Shown: piece by piece, positions 26,880 to 35,033 of the stretch
How positions within the stretch are numbered: the stretch's first letter is position 1
Layout of the letters: each line of letters starts with the position of its first letter
Source: Thioalkalivibrio sp. ALE31
GTDB taxonomy: Bacteria; Pseudomonadota; Gammaproteobacteria; Ectothiorhodospirales; Ectothiorhodospiraceae
Direction of reading: 5' to 3'
DNA length: 64,000 nucleotides
NCBI RefSeq assembly: GCF_000377405.1
Contig: NZ_KB905021.1
Coordinates: 148,038 to 212,037 of the forward strand
Program-made: the position numbers and the translations under genes
Notes under the pieces: generated by a model
Seen by the model: only the letters and a program-made list of their open reading frames with translations
Databases searched by the model: none
Told to the model about the DNA's origin: nothing

Positions 26880-27899
26880 TCAGAAGTCGTAACGCATCCC
26901 GATCGAGAGGGCGGTAGCGGTCTCGCCACCCACACCCGGCTGGCTGACGCTCTTGGCGGCATTCCACGGCGCCAGGGCCGAGTTGTCGTCGTTGTCGACC
27001 ATTGCGATGTTGCCGTAGAAGCGCAGGTCGCTGTCGAGGCGGTATTCCAGGCCCAGGGCGTACATCGTTGCGTCAGCATCCGCCAGATCGGAATCCAGCT
27101 GGAAGACGTGACCGTTCAGGTACATGCTCGGGGTCAGGCGGAACTGGCCGCCGAGGCCGTAGATATCCGCATCGTCACCACTGGTGGTTTCCGAGTTCTG
27201 GTAGAAGGCGCCCATGCGAAAGGCCGGGGTGATGCGATAGCCGACGGCCAGGCGCCAGGCATCCGGGTTCACATCGCCATCTTCCTGCTTCTCGTAGGCC
27301 AGAGCGCCGGTCAGGTCGCCCATACTCAGGTTCAGAGATGTGGAGTAGGCCTTGTTCGGGGCCCCGTCGGCGGTGGTGGCGCCGTCCGTCTCGTTCGAGT
27401 ACTGGATGTTCCAGGTTAGGCCGCCGAAGCTCGGGGTCTGGTAGTGGATGCTGTTGTTGAAACGCTCGTCGAAGCGGCCGGTCTGCGCGGCGGAACGGGT
27501 CAGGTTGCGCATGTCGCCGATCTGGTCGCCAAAGAAGTTGGCCGGGCCACGGGCGCGCTTGAACGGGGTGTCGAACTTGCCGATGCGGAGCATGCCCCAC
27601 TCGGAGCCCTTCAGGCCCACAAAGGTGTCGCGGGTCGCGAAGTTTGTGCCGTTGGTGTCGAAGTCGATCTGTTGTTCGATCTGGAACATCCCGACCAGCT
27701 GTTCGCGGAACTCGCGCTCGCCCTTGAAGCCCAGGCGGCTGGAATTGCTCGAGACATTGAACTCGTTGTAGTCGGCGCCGTCGTCGAGGACATCGGCGGA
27801 CAGGTGGGCGCGGCCGTACAGCGTCCAGTCGGCGGTAGCCAGGGCCGGTACGACGAGTCCGGCGGCGATGAGGCTGGTCAGCAGGTGCTTGCGATTCAT
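26880..27899 (-). CDS. Outer-membrane porin (Porin_4 type)
   Basis: A 339-residue trimeric-type general porin. The signal peptide ends ALATA, then the first beta-strand DWTLYGRAHLSADVL. Other typical strands are SRLGFKGEREFREQLVGMFQIEQQI, TFVGLKGSEWGMLRIGKFDTPF and the eyelet region after it (NFFGDQIGDMRNL). The protein ends in Phe (GMRYDF), the outer-membrane insertion signal. Aspartates are abundant in the loops, fitting a high-salt organism. It is transcribed alone and toward a terminator. Substrate preference cannot be read. Confidence 0.9.
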   Translation of the reverse strand: MNRKHLLTSLIAAGLVVPALATADWTLYGRAHLSADVLDDGADYNEFNVSSNSSRLGFKGEREFREQLVGMFQIEQQIDFDTNGTNFATRDTFVGLKGSEWGMLRIGKFDTPFKRARGPANFFGDQIGDMRNLTRSAAQTGRFDERFNNSIHYQTPSFGGLTWNIQYSNETDGATTADGAPNKAYSTSLNLSMGDLTGALAYEKQEDGDVNPDAWRLAVGYRITPAFRMGAFYQNSETTSGDDADIYGLGGQFRLTPSMYLNGHVFQLDSDLADADATMYALGLEYRLDSDLRFYGNIAMVDNDDNSALAPWNAAKSVSQPGVGGETATALSIGMRYDF

Positions 27900-28112
27900 G
27901 GGATTCTCCCCTTCATTAGGTGTGCAAGTTGGCGGGCCGCGAGGGCGTCCCGACAGGGCGCAAGCATGGGGAGGGCGAGTGACGTGTCCGTTACGGGGCG
28001 GTGAAGATCGCGTTAAAACGCGACACTGTTGCGCAAATGAAACACCTGGGCCGGGAACCTGCTAGCGAGCGGCGAGTCCTCTAAAGGGTGAGCGGGTTCG
28101 AGGCCCGTCACG

Positions 28113-30236
28113 ATGCAGTACCGAATGGGAGGGACCGTGGTGGCGCGACGGCCGGATCCGACGTTCTCTGGGCGAGTGCGCTGGCCCCTGTTCGCCAGCC
28201 TGTTGGTGGCGGTCACCGCACAGGCCGACGACGGGCCCACGGTCCTGCATCCAGTCGAAGTGACTGTCACTGCTCCGCGCCTGGCCACGCCGCTGGCGGA
28301 CCTGCCGGCCGCGGTATCGCGCGTGGACGAGCGCCAGGCGACCGAGGGGCGGCAGGGCCTGCAGCTGGACGAGGCGCTCAATCGCGTGCCGGGCCTGTTC
28401 GCCCAGAACCGCTACAACTTTGCCCAGGATGTCCGGATCTCGATCCGCGGTTTCGGATCGCGCGCTCCCTTTGGCGTGCGCGGGCTGCGCATCCTGCAGG
28501 ACGGCATCCCGGAGACCACCCCCGACGGCCAGTCACAGGTGGACGCGATCGACCTGCTTAACCTGCGCGACATCGAGGTGCTGCGCGGACCCAGCGCCGC
28601 GCTGTACGGCAATGCCTCCGGAGGCGTGATCTCGGCGCGCACCCGCGACGGCCGCGACCCGCGTGGCTTTGGTGGCGGGGTGCTGCTGGGCAGCTACGGT
28701 TATCGCCGCGCCGAGGCCATCGCCGAACAGGACCACGGCACCCATCGCTATTCCCTGACCGCCCACGACTTCGCGATCGACGGCTACCGCGACCAGTCCA
28801 CCGCCGAGAAGCGCTACCTGCGCCTGCACACCGCCTCGGAGCTGGAGGCCGGCACGCTGAACTTCCACCTGCGCTACCTCGATGCTCCCCGCACCGACGA
28901 CCCCGGCGGGCTCACCCGCGAGGAGATGCGTCAGAACCGGCGCGCGGCCGCCCCGCTGGCCACGGCCCTTGACAGTACCCAGGCGGCCGAGCAGCTCACG
29001 ACGGGGTTGCAGTGGGAACAGTCCCTCGGACCCGGCGAGCTGCGCCTCGGGGGGTTCTGGACCCAGCGCGACTACGCGCAGCAACTGCCATTCCCCGGTG
29101 ACTCGCGGGTGGCCTTTGATCGCGACTTCTACGGCCTCAACGCCCAGTACGAACAGGACATCGGGCCGACCCGGGTGCTGACCGGGATCGACCTGGAAGA
29201 GCAGCGTGACGACCGCACCCGGCGCTGTACGTCGGGGACTTTCGCACCGGGGCTGGACTGTGACGAAGACGAGGTCGTTGGAGATCTGGCCCTGGACCAG
29301 CTAGAGCGCGCCCGCTCGCGAGGAGTGTTTATACAAACCGACACCGCGCTGGGGTCGGACTGGAACATGGTGCTCGGCGCGCGCCACGACCGCATCCGCA
29401 TGTCCATCGACGACCACTTCTCTGACCGGGTCGGCGAACCGGATCGGTCGGATGCGAGGACCTTCCGCGAGACCAGCGCGATGGCGGGGCTGATCTGGCA
29501 CTTCCAGCCGGACTACCGGGCCTACGTGAACGTGGCCACCAACTTCGAGACCCCGACCTTCACCGAGTTCGCGAACCCCGAGGGCGGGGGTGGCTTCAAC
29601 GACGCCCTCGACCCTCAGCGGGCACGCAGCATCGAGGTCGGGATCCGCCGCGAGACCGGTCGCCTGGCCTGGGATGCCTCGGTCTACGCGACCCGCGTAC
29701 GCGACGAGATCGCCCCGTTCGAAGAGCCCAACGTGGACGGTCGCACGTTCTACACCAACGCCGGCCGGACCGCGCGTAACGGCTTCGAGCTGGCGGTCGA
29801 CTGGTCCGCGACGGAGCAGTGGACGCTGTCCAGCGCGCTCAGCCTGAACGATTTCCGCTATCGGGATTTCGTGGACCAGCAGGGCGAACGGCGCGACGGC
29901 AATCGCCTGCCCGGGCTGCCGCGCGAGCAGCTGTTCGTGGAGGCCGACTGGCGTCAGGGACCTTACTTTTTCACCATCGATGCGCTGTACACAGGCGGGC
30001 GCTACGTGAACGACGCCAACGACGAACGGGTGGGCGGACAGACCACGCTGAACCTGCGCGCGGGCCGCCACTGGCAGGATGGCAACGCCCATGTCGAGGC
30101 CTTCGTGGCCGCAAACAACCTGCTGGACGCAGACAACGTCGACAACATCCGCATCAACGACGGCAACCGCCGCTATTACGAGCCGGCCCCCGGCCTGACC
30201 CTGATGGCCGGCATGCGCATGACCTTCGGGCGCTAG
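28113..30236 (+). CDS. TonB-dependent outer-membrane receptor
   Basis: A 707-residue receptor. After a signal peptide (about residues 20-38, ending VTAQA) comes the TonB box-like PVEVTVTAP, then the plug domain with RQGLQLDEALNRVPGLFAQN, RISIRGFGSRAPFGVRGLR and VLRGPSAALYGNASGGVI. The barrel ends with LMAGMRMTFGR. An extracellular loop holds two Cys (RRCTSGTFAPGLDCDEDE). The ligand is unknown; similarity is to siderophore receptors of the FecA type. The start is uncertain: GTG at 28137 or 28140 is better placed behind gggaggga than the ATG at 28113. Confidence 0.88.
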   Translation: MQYRMGGTVVARRPDPTFSGRVRWPLFASLLVAVTAQADDGPTVLHPVEVTVTAPRLATPLADLPAAVSRVDERQATEGRQGLQLDEALNRVPGLFAQNRYNFAQDVRISIRGFGSRAPFGVRGLRILQDGIPETTPDGQSQVDAIDLLNLRDIEVLRGPSAALYGNASGGVISARTRDGRDPRGFGGGVLLGSYGYRRAEAIAEQDHGTHRYSLTAHDFAIDGYRDQSTAEKRYLRLHTASELEAGTLNFHLRYLDAPRTDDPGGLTREEMRQNRRAAAPLATALDSTQAAEQLTTGLQWEQSLGPGELRLGGFWTQRDYAQQLPFPGDSRVAFDRDFYGLNAQYEQDIGPTRVLTGIDLEEQRDDRTRRCTSGTFAPGLDCDEDEVVGDLALDQLERARSRGVFIQTDTALGSDWNMVLGARHDRIRMSIDDHFSDRVGEPDRSDARTFRETSAMAGLIWHFQPDYRAYVNVATNFETPTFTEFANPEGGGGFNDALDPQRARSIEVGIRRETGRLAWDASVYATRVRDEIAPFEEPNVDGRTFYTNAGRTARNGFELAVDWSATEQWTLSSALSLNDFRYRDFVDQQGERRDGNRLPGLPREQLFVEADWRQGPYFFTIDALYTGGRYVNDANDERVGGQTTLNLRAGRHWQDGNAHVEAFVAANNLLDADNVDNIRINDGNRRYYEPAPGLTLMAGMRMTFGR

Positions 30237-30264
30237 AGCGCCCCACCACGCCGGACCCTGCCCC

Positions 30265-30368
30265 CGTCATTGCGAGGGGGCAAAGCCGACGAAGCAATCT
30301 CGCTCCGGAAGCACCGCGTTGCCAGAGTTCGGAGGTTGCCACGTCGGCTTCGCCTCCTCGCAATGACG
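30265..30368 (+). repeat. CGTCATTGCGAGG-type palindromic repeat, copy 1
   Basis: A 104-bp element bounded by CGTCATTGCGAGG (30265-30277) and its exact reverse complement (30356-30368). Inner arms AAGCCGAC and GTCGGCTT pair as well. It lies just after the TonB-receptor stop and before the rhomboid stop. Elements with this edge are widespread in proteobacteria. A related copy is at 31238. Confidence 0.8.
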
Positions 30369-30444
30369 GTGCGACGAAGCGCCGTCGCCGCTACGTCGCG
30401 GGATGCACCGAGCGCGACGAACGGCATCCAGAAAGGGTGCCCGG

Positions 30445-31173
30445 CTAGTCGCGGCGCCCGGGCCCCTCCGGTGGTTCTTTCGGCTCGATCTCGTCGAGCC
30501 GCCCCTGTTCGATTTTGCGCAGGGTCTCGGGGTCGGTGGGGTCCTCGTCCTCCCAGTCATGCCGCCGATATACCGGGAACGGGTCGCGGCGATAGAGGAA
30601 CCAGCCGCAGACCGCACCGACAACCGCACCGAACAGGTGCGCCTCGAACGAGACTCTGGGGCCGCTGGGGAAGACGCCCCAGATCATGCTGCCGTAGAGA
30701 AACAGGATGATGATGGCCACCGCGATGGACAGCGCATCGCGGCGGCGAATCCCGATCACCACGGCGAAGAACATCAGCCCGTGGGTCAGGCCCGAGGCGC
30801 CAATGTGCAGCCCCTCGCGCGCGAACAGCCAGACGCCCAGTCCGCCCATCAGCCAGATCAGCGGGACCGCAACGCGGGTGGCGCGCGGGAAGCCGTAGAG
30901 CGTGAGCATGCCGAGCACCCACAGGGTCGGCACATTGGCGAGCAGGTGGCCCCAGGAGCCGTGGATCAGCGGCGAGGTGATGATGCCCAGCGCCCCGACC
31001 GCGTCGCGCGGCAGGATGCCCAGCCGCGACCAGTCCCCGCCCAGCAGGTCGTGCAGGGCGTGGATCACGATCAGGATGGCGGCCCCCAGCATGGGCCAGA
31101 GCAGCGCACGCCGAATCCGCTCCTGCTCGGCCCGGGGGTCGGCCGGGGGTGCCGGCCGGCGAAGATTCATCAT
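30445..31173 (-). CDS. Rhomboid-family intramembrane serine protease
   Basis: A 242-residue membrane protein with about six transmembrane segments. The catalytic serine is in GASGLTHG (G-x-S-G, near residue 128) and the partner histidine is in EAHLFGAVVGAVCGW (near residue 182). The oxyanion/WR-type loop is represented by HGSWGHLLANVPTLWVLG. It should cleave membrane proteins within the bilayer; the substrate is unknown. A charged cytoplasmic tail of about 45 residues follows the last segment. The gene is bracketed by two repeats of the same family, one on each side. Confidence 0.88.
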   Translation of the reverse strand: MMNLRRPAPPADPRAEQERIRRALLWPMLGAAILIVIHALHDLLGGDWSRLGILPRDAVGALGIITSPLIHGSWGHLLANVPTLWVLGMLTLYGFPRATRVAVPLIWLMGGLGVWLFAREGLHIGASGLTHGLMFFAVVIGIRRRDALSIAVAIIILFLYGSMIWGVFPSGPRVSFEAHLFGAVVGAVCGWFLYRRDPFPVYRRHDWEDEDPTDPETLRKIEQGRLDEIEPKEPPEGPGRRD

Positions 31174-31237
31174 CCGCCTAGCCTGCCACGCCTGGACAAG
31201 AGGTCCAATCTCTCCAATCCCCCGGCGCCGCCACGGG

Positions 31238-31415
31238 CACCGTCATTGCGAGGCCCCGCAGGGGCCGCGGCAACCTCCTGAAGCTTGCGCAGTGTCGGGG
31301 TCCGAGGGTTTCGGAGGGAGATTACTCGCTGCGCTCGCCCTTCGGGCCGGCCTGCGGCCGTTCAACGCGCTTCGCGCCTTTGTGCTTCGTCGCTGCACTC
31401 CTCGCAATGACGGTG
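31238..31415 (+). repeat. CGTCATTGCGAGG-type palindromic repeat, copy 2
   Basis: A 178-bp element bounded by CACCGTCATTGCGAGG at 31238-31253 and its complement ending at 31415. It shares the edges and the GGCAACCTCC segment (reverse complement of the ggaggttgcc in copy 1), but has a longer centre. It lies between the rhomboid start and the SulP stop, ending seven bases before the latter. Confidence 0.75.
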
Positions 31416-31421
31416 GCGGTG

Positions 31422-32966
31422 CTAGTGCCCGCCCGGCCCCAGGTCGGCGCCCTTGTCGTGCTGCGCGAGCTTGTCGTGCAGTTCACCACTTTCACCTCGC
31501 GGGGCCTTCACCTCGACCTCCATGCCGTTGCGGCGGAACTTGCCGACGACCTTGTCGATGGCGGCCACCGCCGAGCTGTCCCACAGCGAGGCGCGGGTCA
31601 GGTCGATCTCGATGTGATGGATGCCCTCGCGGTAGTCGAAGCTGTCGATGAACTTGTCCACGGCGACGAAGAACAGCTGGCCGCGCACGGTGTAGATCCG
31701 GGTCCGGCCGTCCTCGGAGAGCGCACTAGTGACTTCGACCGCCTTGACCATCTTGCGCGCGAAGAAGATCGCCGAGAGCAGCACGCCGGCGAATACGCCC
31801 AGCGACAGGTCGTGGGTGATCACGGTGGTGCCGACGGTCACGATCAGCACGGTGGCGTCGGTGCGCGGCAGCTTGTGCAGGGTGGTCAGCGAGCCCCAGT
31901 CGAAGGTGGCGATGGAGACCATGATCATCACCGCGACCAGCGCGGCCATTGGGATGATCGAGACCAGATCCCCCAGGAACACGATGAACAGCAGCAGGAA
32001 GATGCCCGCCGACAGCGTGGACAACCGCCCCAGCCCCCCGGACTTGATGTTGATCACCGACTGCCCAATCATCGCGCAGCCCGCCATGCCACCGAAAAAG
32101 CCGGTGACGACATTGGCGATGCCCTGGCCCTGGGCCTCGCGGTTCTTGCCGGAGGGCGTGTCGGTCAGATCGTCGAGGATGGAGGCGGTCAGCAGCGACT
32201 CCAGCAGGCCGACGATCGCCAGCGCGAAGGCGGTCGGGAAGATGATCTGCAGCGTCTCCCAGTTCAGCGGGATGTCGGGGAACAGGAACACCGGCAGGCC
32301 GTCCGGCAGGTCGCCCATGTCGCCGACCTCCAGCGTCGGCAGCCCCATGAAATAGACCACGACGCTGAGCACCACGATCGCGACGAGCGGCGGCGGCAGC
32401 AGCTTCGGATAGCCAGGGATCATCGGCAGGCCATAGAGGATGATCAGGCCGGCCGTGACCAGCGCCCACATGGTGGTGTCGCCATCCACCAGGTAGGGCA
32501 CCTGGGACAGGAAGATCAGGATCGCCAGCGCATTCACGAAGCCGACCAGCACCGTGCGCGGGATGAACATCATGTAGCGCGCGAGCTTGGCCCAGGCGAA
32601 CAGGATCTGGATGATGCCGGTCAGGATGGTCGCGGCCAGCAGGTACTGCAGTCCGTGCTCGGCGATGAGTGTCACCATCAGCAGGGCCATGGCCCCGGTC
32701 GCGGCCGAGATCATGCCGGGGCGCCCTCCGGCGAAGGCGATCACCACCGCCATGGTGAAGGACGCGTACAAGCCCACGCTCGGGTCCACCCCGGCGATAA
32801 TGGAAAACGCGATCGCCTCCGGGATCAGGGCCAGCGCGACCACGATCCCGGCAATCAGGTCTCCGCGCACATTGAACAACCAGATCTTGCGCTGGCGGGA
32901 CAGGAAGTCTTGTAGGGTCTGCTGCACGATATGGTCCCCAATACCGATGCGCGCCGAAGCCGACAT
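31422..32966 (-). CDS. SulP-family anion transporter with STAS domain
   Basis: A 514-residue inner-membrane transporter. The SulP signature appears as [23 protein letters not shown] near residue 45, and about 10-12 hydrophobic segments run to residue 400. The C-terminal STAS domain (about 405-500) contains the motif [22 protein letters not shown]. Relatives move sulfate, bicarbonate or other anions. In this setting sulfate or bicarbonate would both make sense, and the sequence does not decide. The ATG at 32966 gives a short cytoplasmic N-terminus. It is divergent from the UspA gene with about 225 bp between them. Confidence 0.85.
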   Translation of the reverse strand: MSASARIGIGDHIVQQTLQDFLSRQRKIWLFNVRGDLIAGIVVALALIPEAIAFSIIAGVDPSVGLYASFTMAVVIAFAGGRPGMISAATGAMALLMVTLIAEHGLQYLLAATILTGIIQILFAWAKLARYMMFIPRTVLVGFVNALAILIFLSQVPYLVDGDTTMWALVTAGLIILYGLPMIPGYPKLLPPPLVAIVVLSVVVYFMGLPTLEVGDMGDLPDGLPVFLFPDIPLNWETLQIIFPTAFALAIVGLLESLLTASILDDLTDTPSGKNREAQGQGIANVVTGFFGGMAGCAMIGQSVINIKSGGLGRLSTLSAGIFLLLFIVFLGDLVSIIPMAALVAVMIMVSIATFDWGSLTTLHKLPRTDATVLIVTVGTTVITHDLSLGVFAGVLLSAIFFARKMVKAVEVTSALSEDGRTRIYTVRGQLFFVAVDKFIDSFDYREGIHHIEIDLTRASLWDSSAVAAIDKVVGKFRRNGMEVEVKAPRGESGELHDKLAQHDKGADLGPGGH

Positions 32967-33191
32967 GCGTCGGGATCAACGGGTGAACGAACAGGTACCA
33001 GAGACTTGTGCGAAGTAGCCGGGCCCGGTTGCCACCAGTGGATGGCGCGGTTGCAAGCGGTTCAATGCCGGTACAGACTGAAACCGCCAGGAAAGGCGAC
33101 AAAGTCTAGCACTTCATAAGCCCGTCCTGAAGTTTGCCGCCCCGCTCAAGCCTTTGCCGGGGCTCTTCCATGCGTTCAATTGGGGATCTTC

Positions 33192-33680
33192 ATGCTGCAG
33201 CGCGTCATCATCGCCGTCGACTTCTCGCCCGCCTCTGCCGCGGCCCTGGCTGTTGCACGCCAGCACTGCCCTGGGGCGAAGAAGCGGCTGCTCTATGTGA
33301 TGAAGCCGTCGGACGTGGCAGGGCCCAGTTCCGCTGGTGCGTTCAGTGGTGCGGGGTCGTCGCCCCTGAATGCAAAGGAAATGCGCCATTCGGCGGAAGA
33401 AAAAATCCGGTCGCAGTTGCAGGAGTGGGCGGAGGCAGATGACGAGGTCGCCATCGCCGTGGGCAGTGCGCCGGAGGAGATCTCCCGTCATGCCGAGGAG
33501 TGGGGCGCGGATATGATCGTGATGGGGACCCGCGGGCGCAGTCAGATCGCCAACATGCTCTCCGGTTCCGCGACCGAGTGGCTGGTGCGCAACGCCCGCC
33601 TGCCGGTGCTGGTCGTGCACGATGTGCCGCTGTCCGACTCCATGAAGGAAAAGCTGCCGCCGGAAGGCGCCGTCGACTGA
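33192..33680 (+). CDS. Universal stress protein, UspA family
   Basis: A 162-residue single-domain Usp. The start is MLQRVIIAVDFSPASAAALAVA, and the ATP-binding loop is GTRGRSQIANMLSGSATEWLVRNARLPVLVV, matching G-x2-G-x9-G(S/T), so it probably binds ATP. The region between (about 45-65) is Gly/Ser/Ala-rich. The ATG at 33192 is preferred over the TTG at 33180. It stands alone and ends at a strong terminator, between a SulP transporter and moaA. Confidence 0.88.
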   Translation: MLQRVIIAVDFSPASAAALAVARQHCPGAKKRLLYVMKPSDVAGPSSAGAFSGAGSSPLNAKEMRHSAEEKIRSQLQEWAEADDEVAIAVGSAPEEISRHAEEWGADMIVMGTRGRSQIANMLSGSATEWLVRNARLPVLVVHDVPLSDSMKEKLPPEGAVD

Positions 33681-33707
33681 GCCCGATCGCCGTTCGCCGA
33701 CACGTAG

Positions 33708-33731
33708 AAGGCCCGCTTTCCAGCGGGCCTT
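33708..33731 (+). terminator. Rho-independent terminator after uspA
   Basis: A perfect 10-bp stem, AAGGCCCGCT (33708-33717) with its complement at 33722-33731 and loop ttcc, followed by a modest T-rich stretch. It lies between the convergent uspA and moaA genes. Confidence 0.75.
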
Positions 33732-33801
33732 CCTCGTTCCTGTGGAATGCTCGCGCGGTGTCGAGGCCCCAGGCATGTAGGAGGCCAGCCCCGCCGTGAC
33801 G

Positions 33802-34806
33802 CTAGCCGCCGGTCATGGACATGAAGCGCATGACCTTTTCCGGGCGCTCGGAGAATTCGTGGCGTTCCGGTTTCAGGTTGATGGCCTGGACCACCAGATC
33901 CTCCAGTTCGGAATCGGTGCAGCCCTCGCGCAGGTAGGGGCGCAGGTTCAGGCTGTGGTCGTTGCCCAGGCAGGTGTAGATGGTGCCGTCCACCGACAGG
34001 CGCACGCGGTTGCAGGTATCGCAGAAGTGCTGCGAAATCGGCGTAATGAAGCCGATGCGCACGGGGGTGTCCGGGATCTGCATGTAGCGCGCCGGGCCGC
34101 CGCCGGGCATCACGCCGGGTACCAGGTTGTAGCGCGGCTCCAGACGGGCGCGCACGTCCTGCAGGTTCACGTAGTGGCCCTCTTTCGCCTCGCGGCCGGT
34201 GTCGCCCATCGGCATGGTCTCGATGAAGCGCAGGGTGAAGCCGTGCTCGATGCAGAAGTCCACCATGTCCTCGACTTCCGGCTCGTTGATCCCGCCCATT
34301 ACCACCATGTTGATCTTGATCGGGTCGAGCCCGGCGGCCTTGGAGGCCATCAGCCCGTCCAGGACCTTCTCCAGCTTGCCGCCGGTGATCTCCTTGAAGA
34401 CTTCCGGCTTGAGCGAGTCGAGACTGACGTTGATGCGCGCCACGCCGGCATCCTTCAGTTCCTGGGCATGGCGCGCCATGCGCGTGGCATTGGTGGACAG
34501 CGAGATGTCGTCGATGCCAGGCAGGGCGTTCAGGCGTGCGGCCAGGTCCGGGAGGTTCTTGCGTACCAGCGGCTCGCCGCCGGTCAGGCGCACGCGGCGG
34601 GTGCCCAGACGTCCGAAGGCTCCCATGACGCGCTCGATCTCCTCGAAGCTGAGCCAGTGATCCGGCTCCTCGAAGTCGCGAAAGCCCTTGGGCATGCAGT
34701 AGAAGCAGCGCAGGTCGCAGCGGTCGGTGACCGAGAGGCGGACATATTCGATGCGGCGGCCGAAGGCATCCACCAGTGCGTTCTCGTCCTTGAGGGGCTG
34801 TTCCAT
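33802..34806 (-). CDS. moaA: GTP 3',8-cyclase MoaA
   Basis: The radical-SAM enzyme that, with MoaC, starts molybdenum-cofactor synthesis from GTP. It has 334 residues. The radical-SAM cluster is Cys30-x3-Cys34-x2-Cys37 (DRCDLRCFYCMPKGF). The second cluster is CDTCNRVR followed by Cys in YTCLGN. The C-terminus ends in Gly-Gly (MSMTGG), needed for activity. The ATG at 34806 follows a ggag site, so the longer reading from 34854 is less likely. It is divergent from soeA copy 2, a molybdoenzyme gene, linking cofactor and enzyme supply. Confidence 0.95.
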   Translation of the reverse strand: MEQPLKDENALVDAFGRRIEYVRLSVTDRCDLRCFYCMPKGFRDFEEPDHWLSFEEIERVMGAFGRLGTRRVRLTGGEPLVRKNLPDLAARLNALPGIDDISLSTNATRMARHAQELKDAGVARINVSLDSLKPEVFKEITGGKLEKVLDGLMASKAAGLDPIKINMVVMGGINEPEVEDMVDFCIEHGFTLRFIETMPMGDTGREAKEGHYVNLQDVRARLEPRYNLVPGVMPGGGPARYMQIPDTPVRIGFITPISQHFCDTCNRVRLSVDGTIYTCLGNDHSLNLRPYLREGCTDSELEDLVVQAINLKPERHEFSERPEKVMRFMSMTGG

Positions 34807-35033
34807 GGGGTGCTCCGTCCTGCCGATGGGGGCGATATGTTTCATCACACACATCGTAGACCACTTCTCCGGGAACGCAACAACAATGCCTCAGAATCGT
34901 TGCGGCAATAAACAAAATCTCTCACAGATAATTTTGTCTTATTCCAAGATAAGAACTTTTCGTTGGCCAAAAGCCCGGCTTATGGCCAATATGGCCCATG
35001 AATAAGCAAACCGTAATCTATGGGGTCGTCTGA
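34807..35033. other. moaA/soeA copy 2 divergent intergenic region
   Basis: A 227-bp gap with a marked AT-rich stretch (about 34880-35015). It holds two small dyads, TCTTAT-N6-ATAAGA near 34937 and TTGGCCA with TGGCCAA near 34966-34992, either of which could be an operator. No Moco riboswitch pattern is evident to me. The promoters of moaA and of soeABC copy 2 must both lie here. Confidence 0.45.

Noticed and set aside
28013-28112. Possible riboswitch upstream of the TonB-dependent receptor
   Set aside because: No cobalamin- or TPP-box core sequence was found; only ordinary GC-rich leader is seen.
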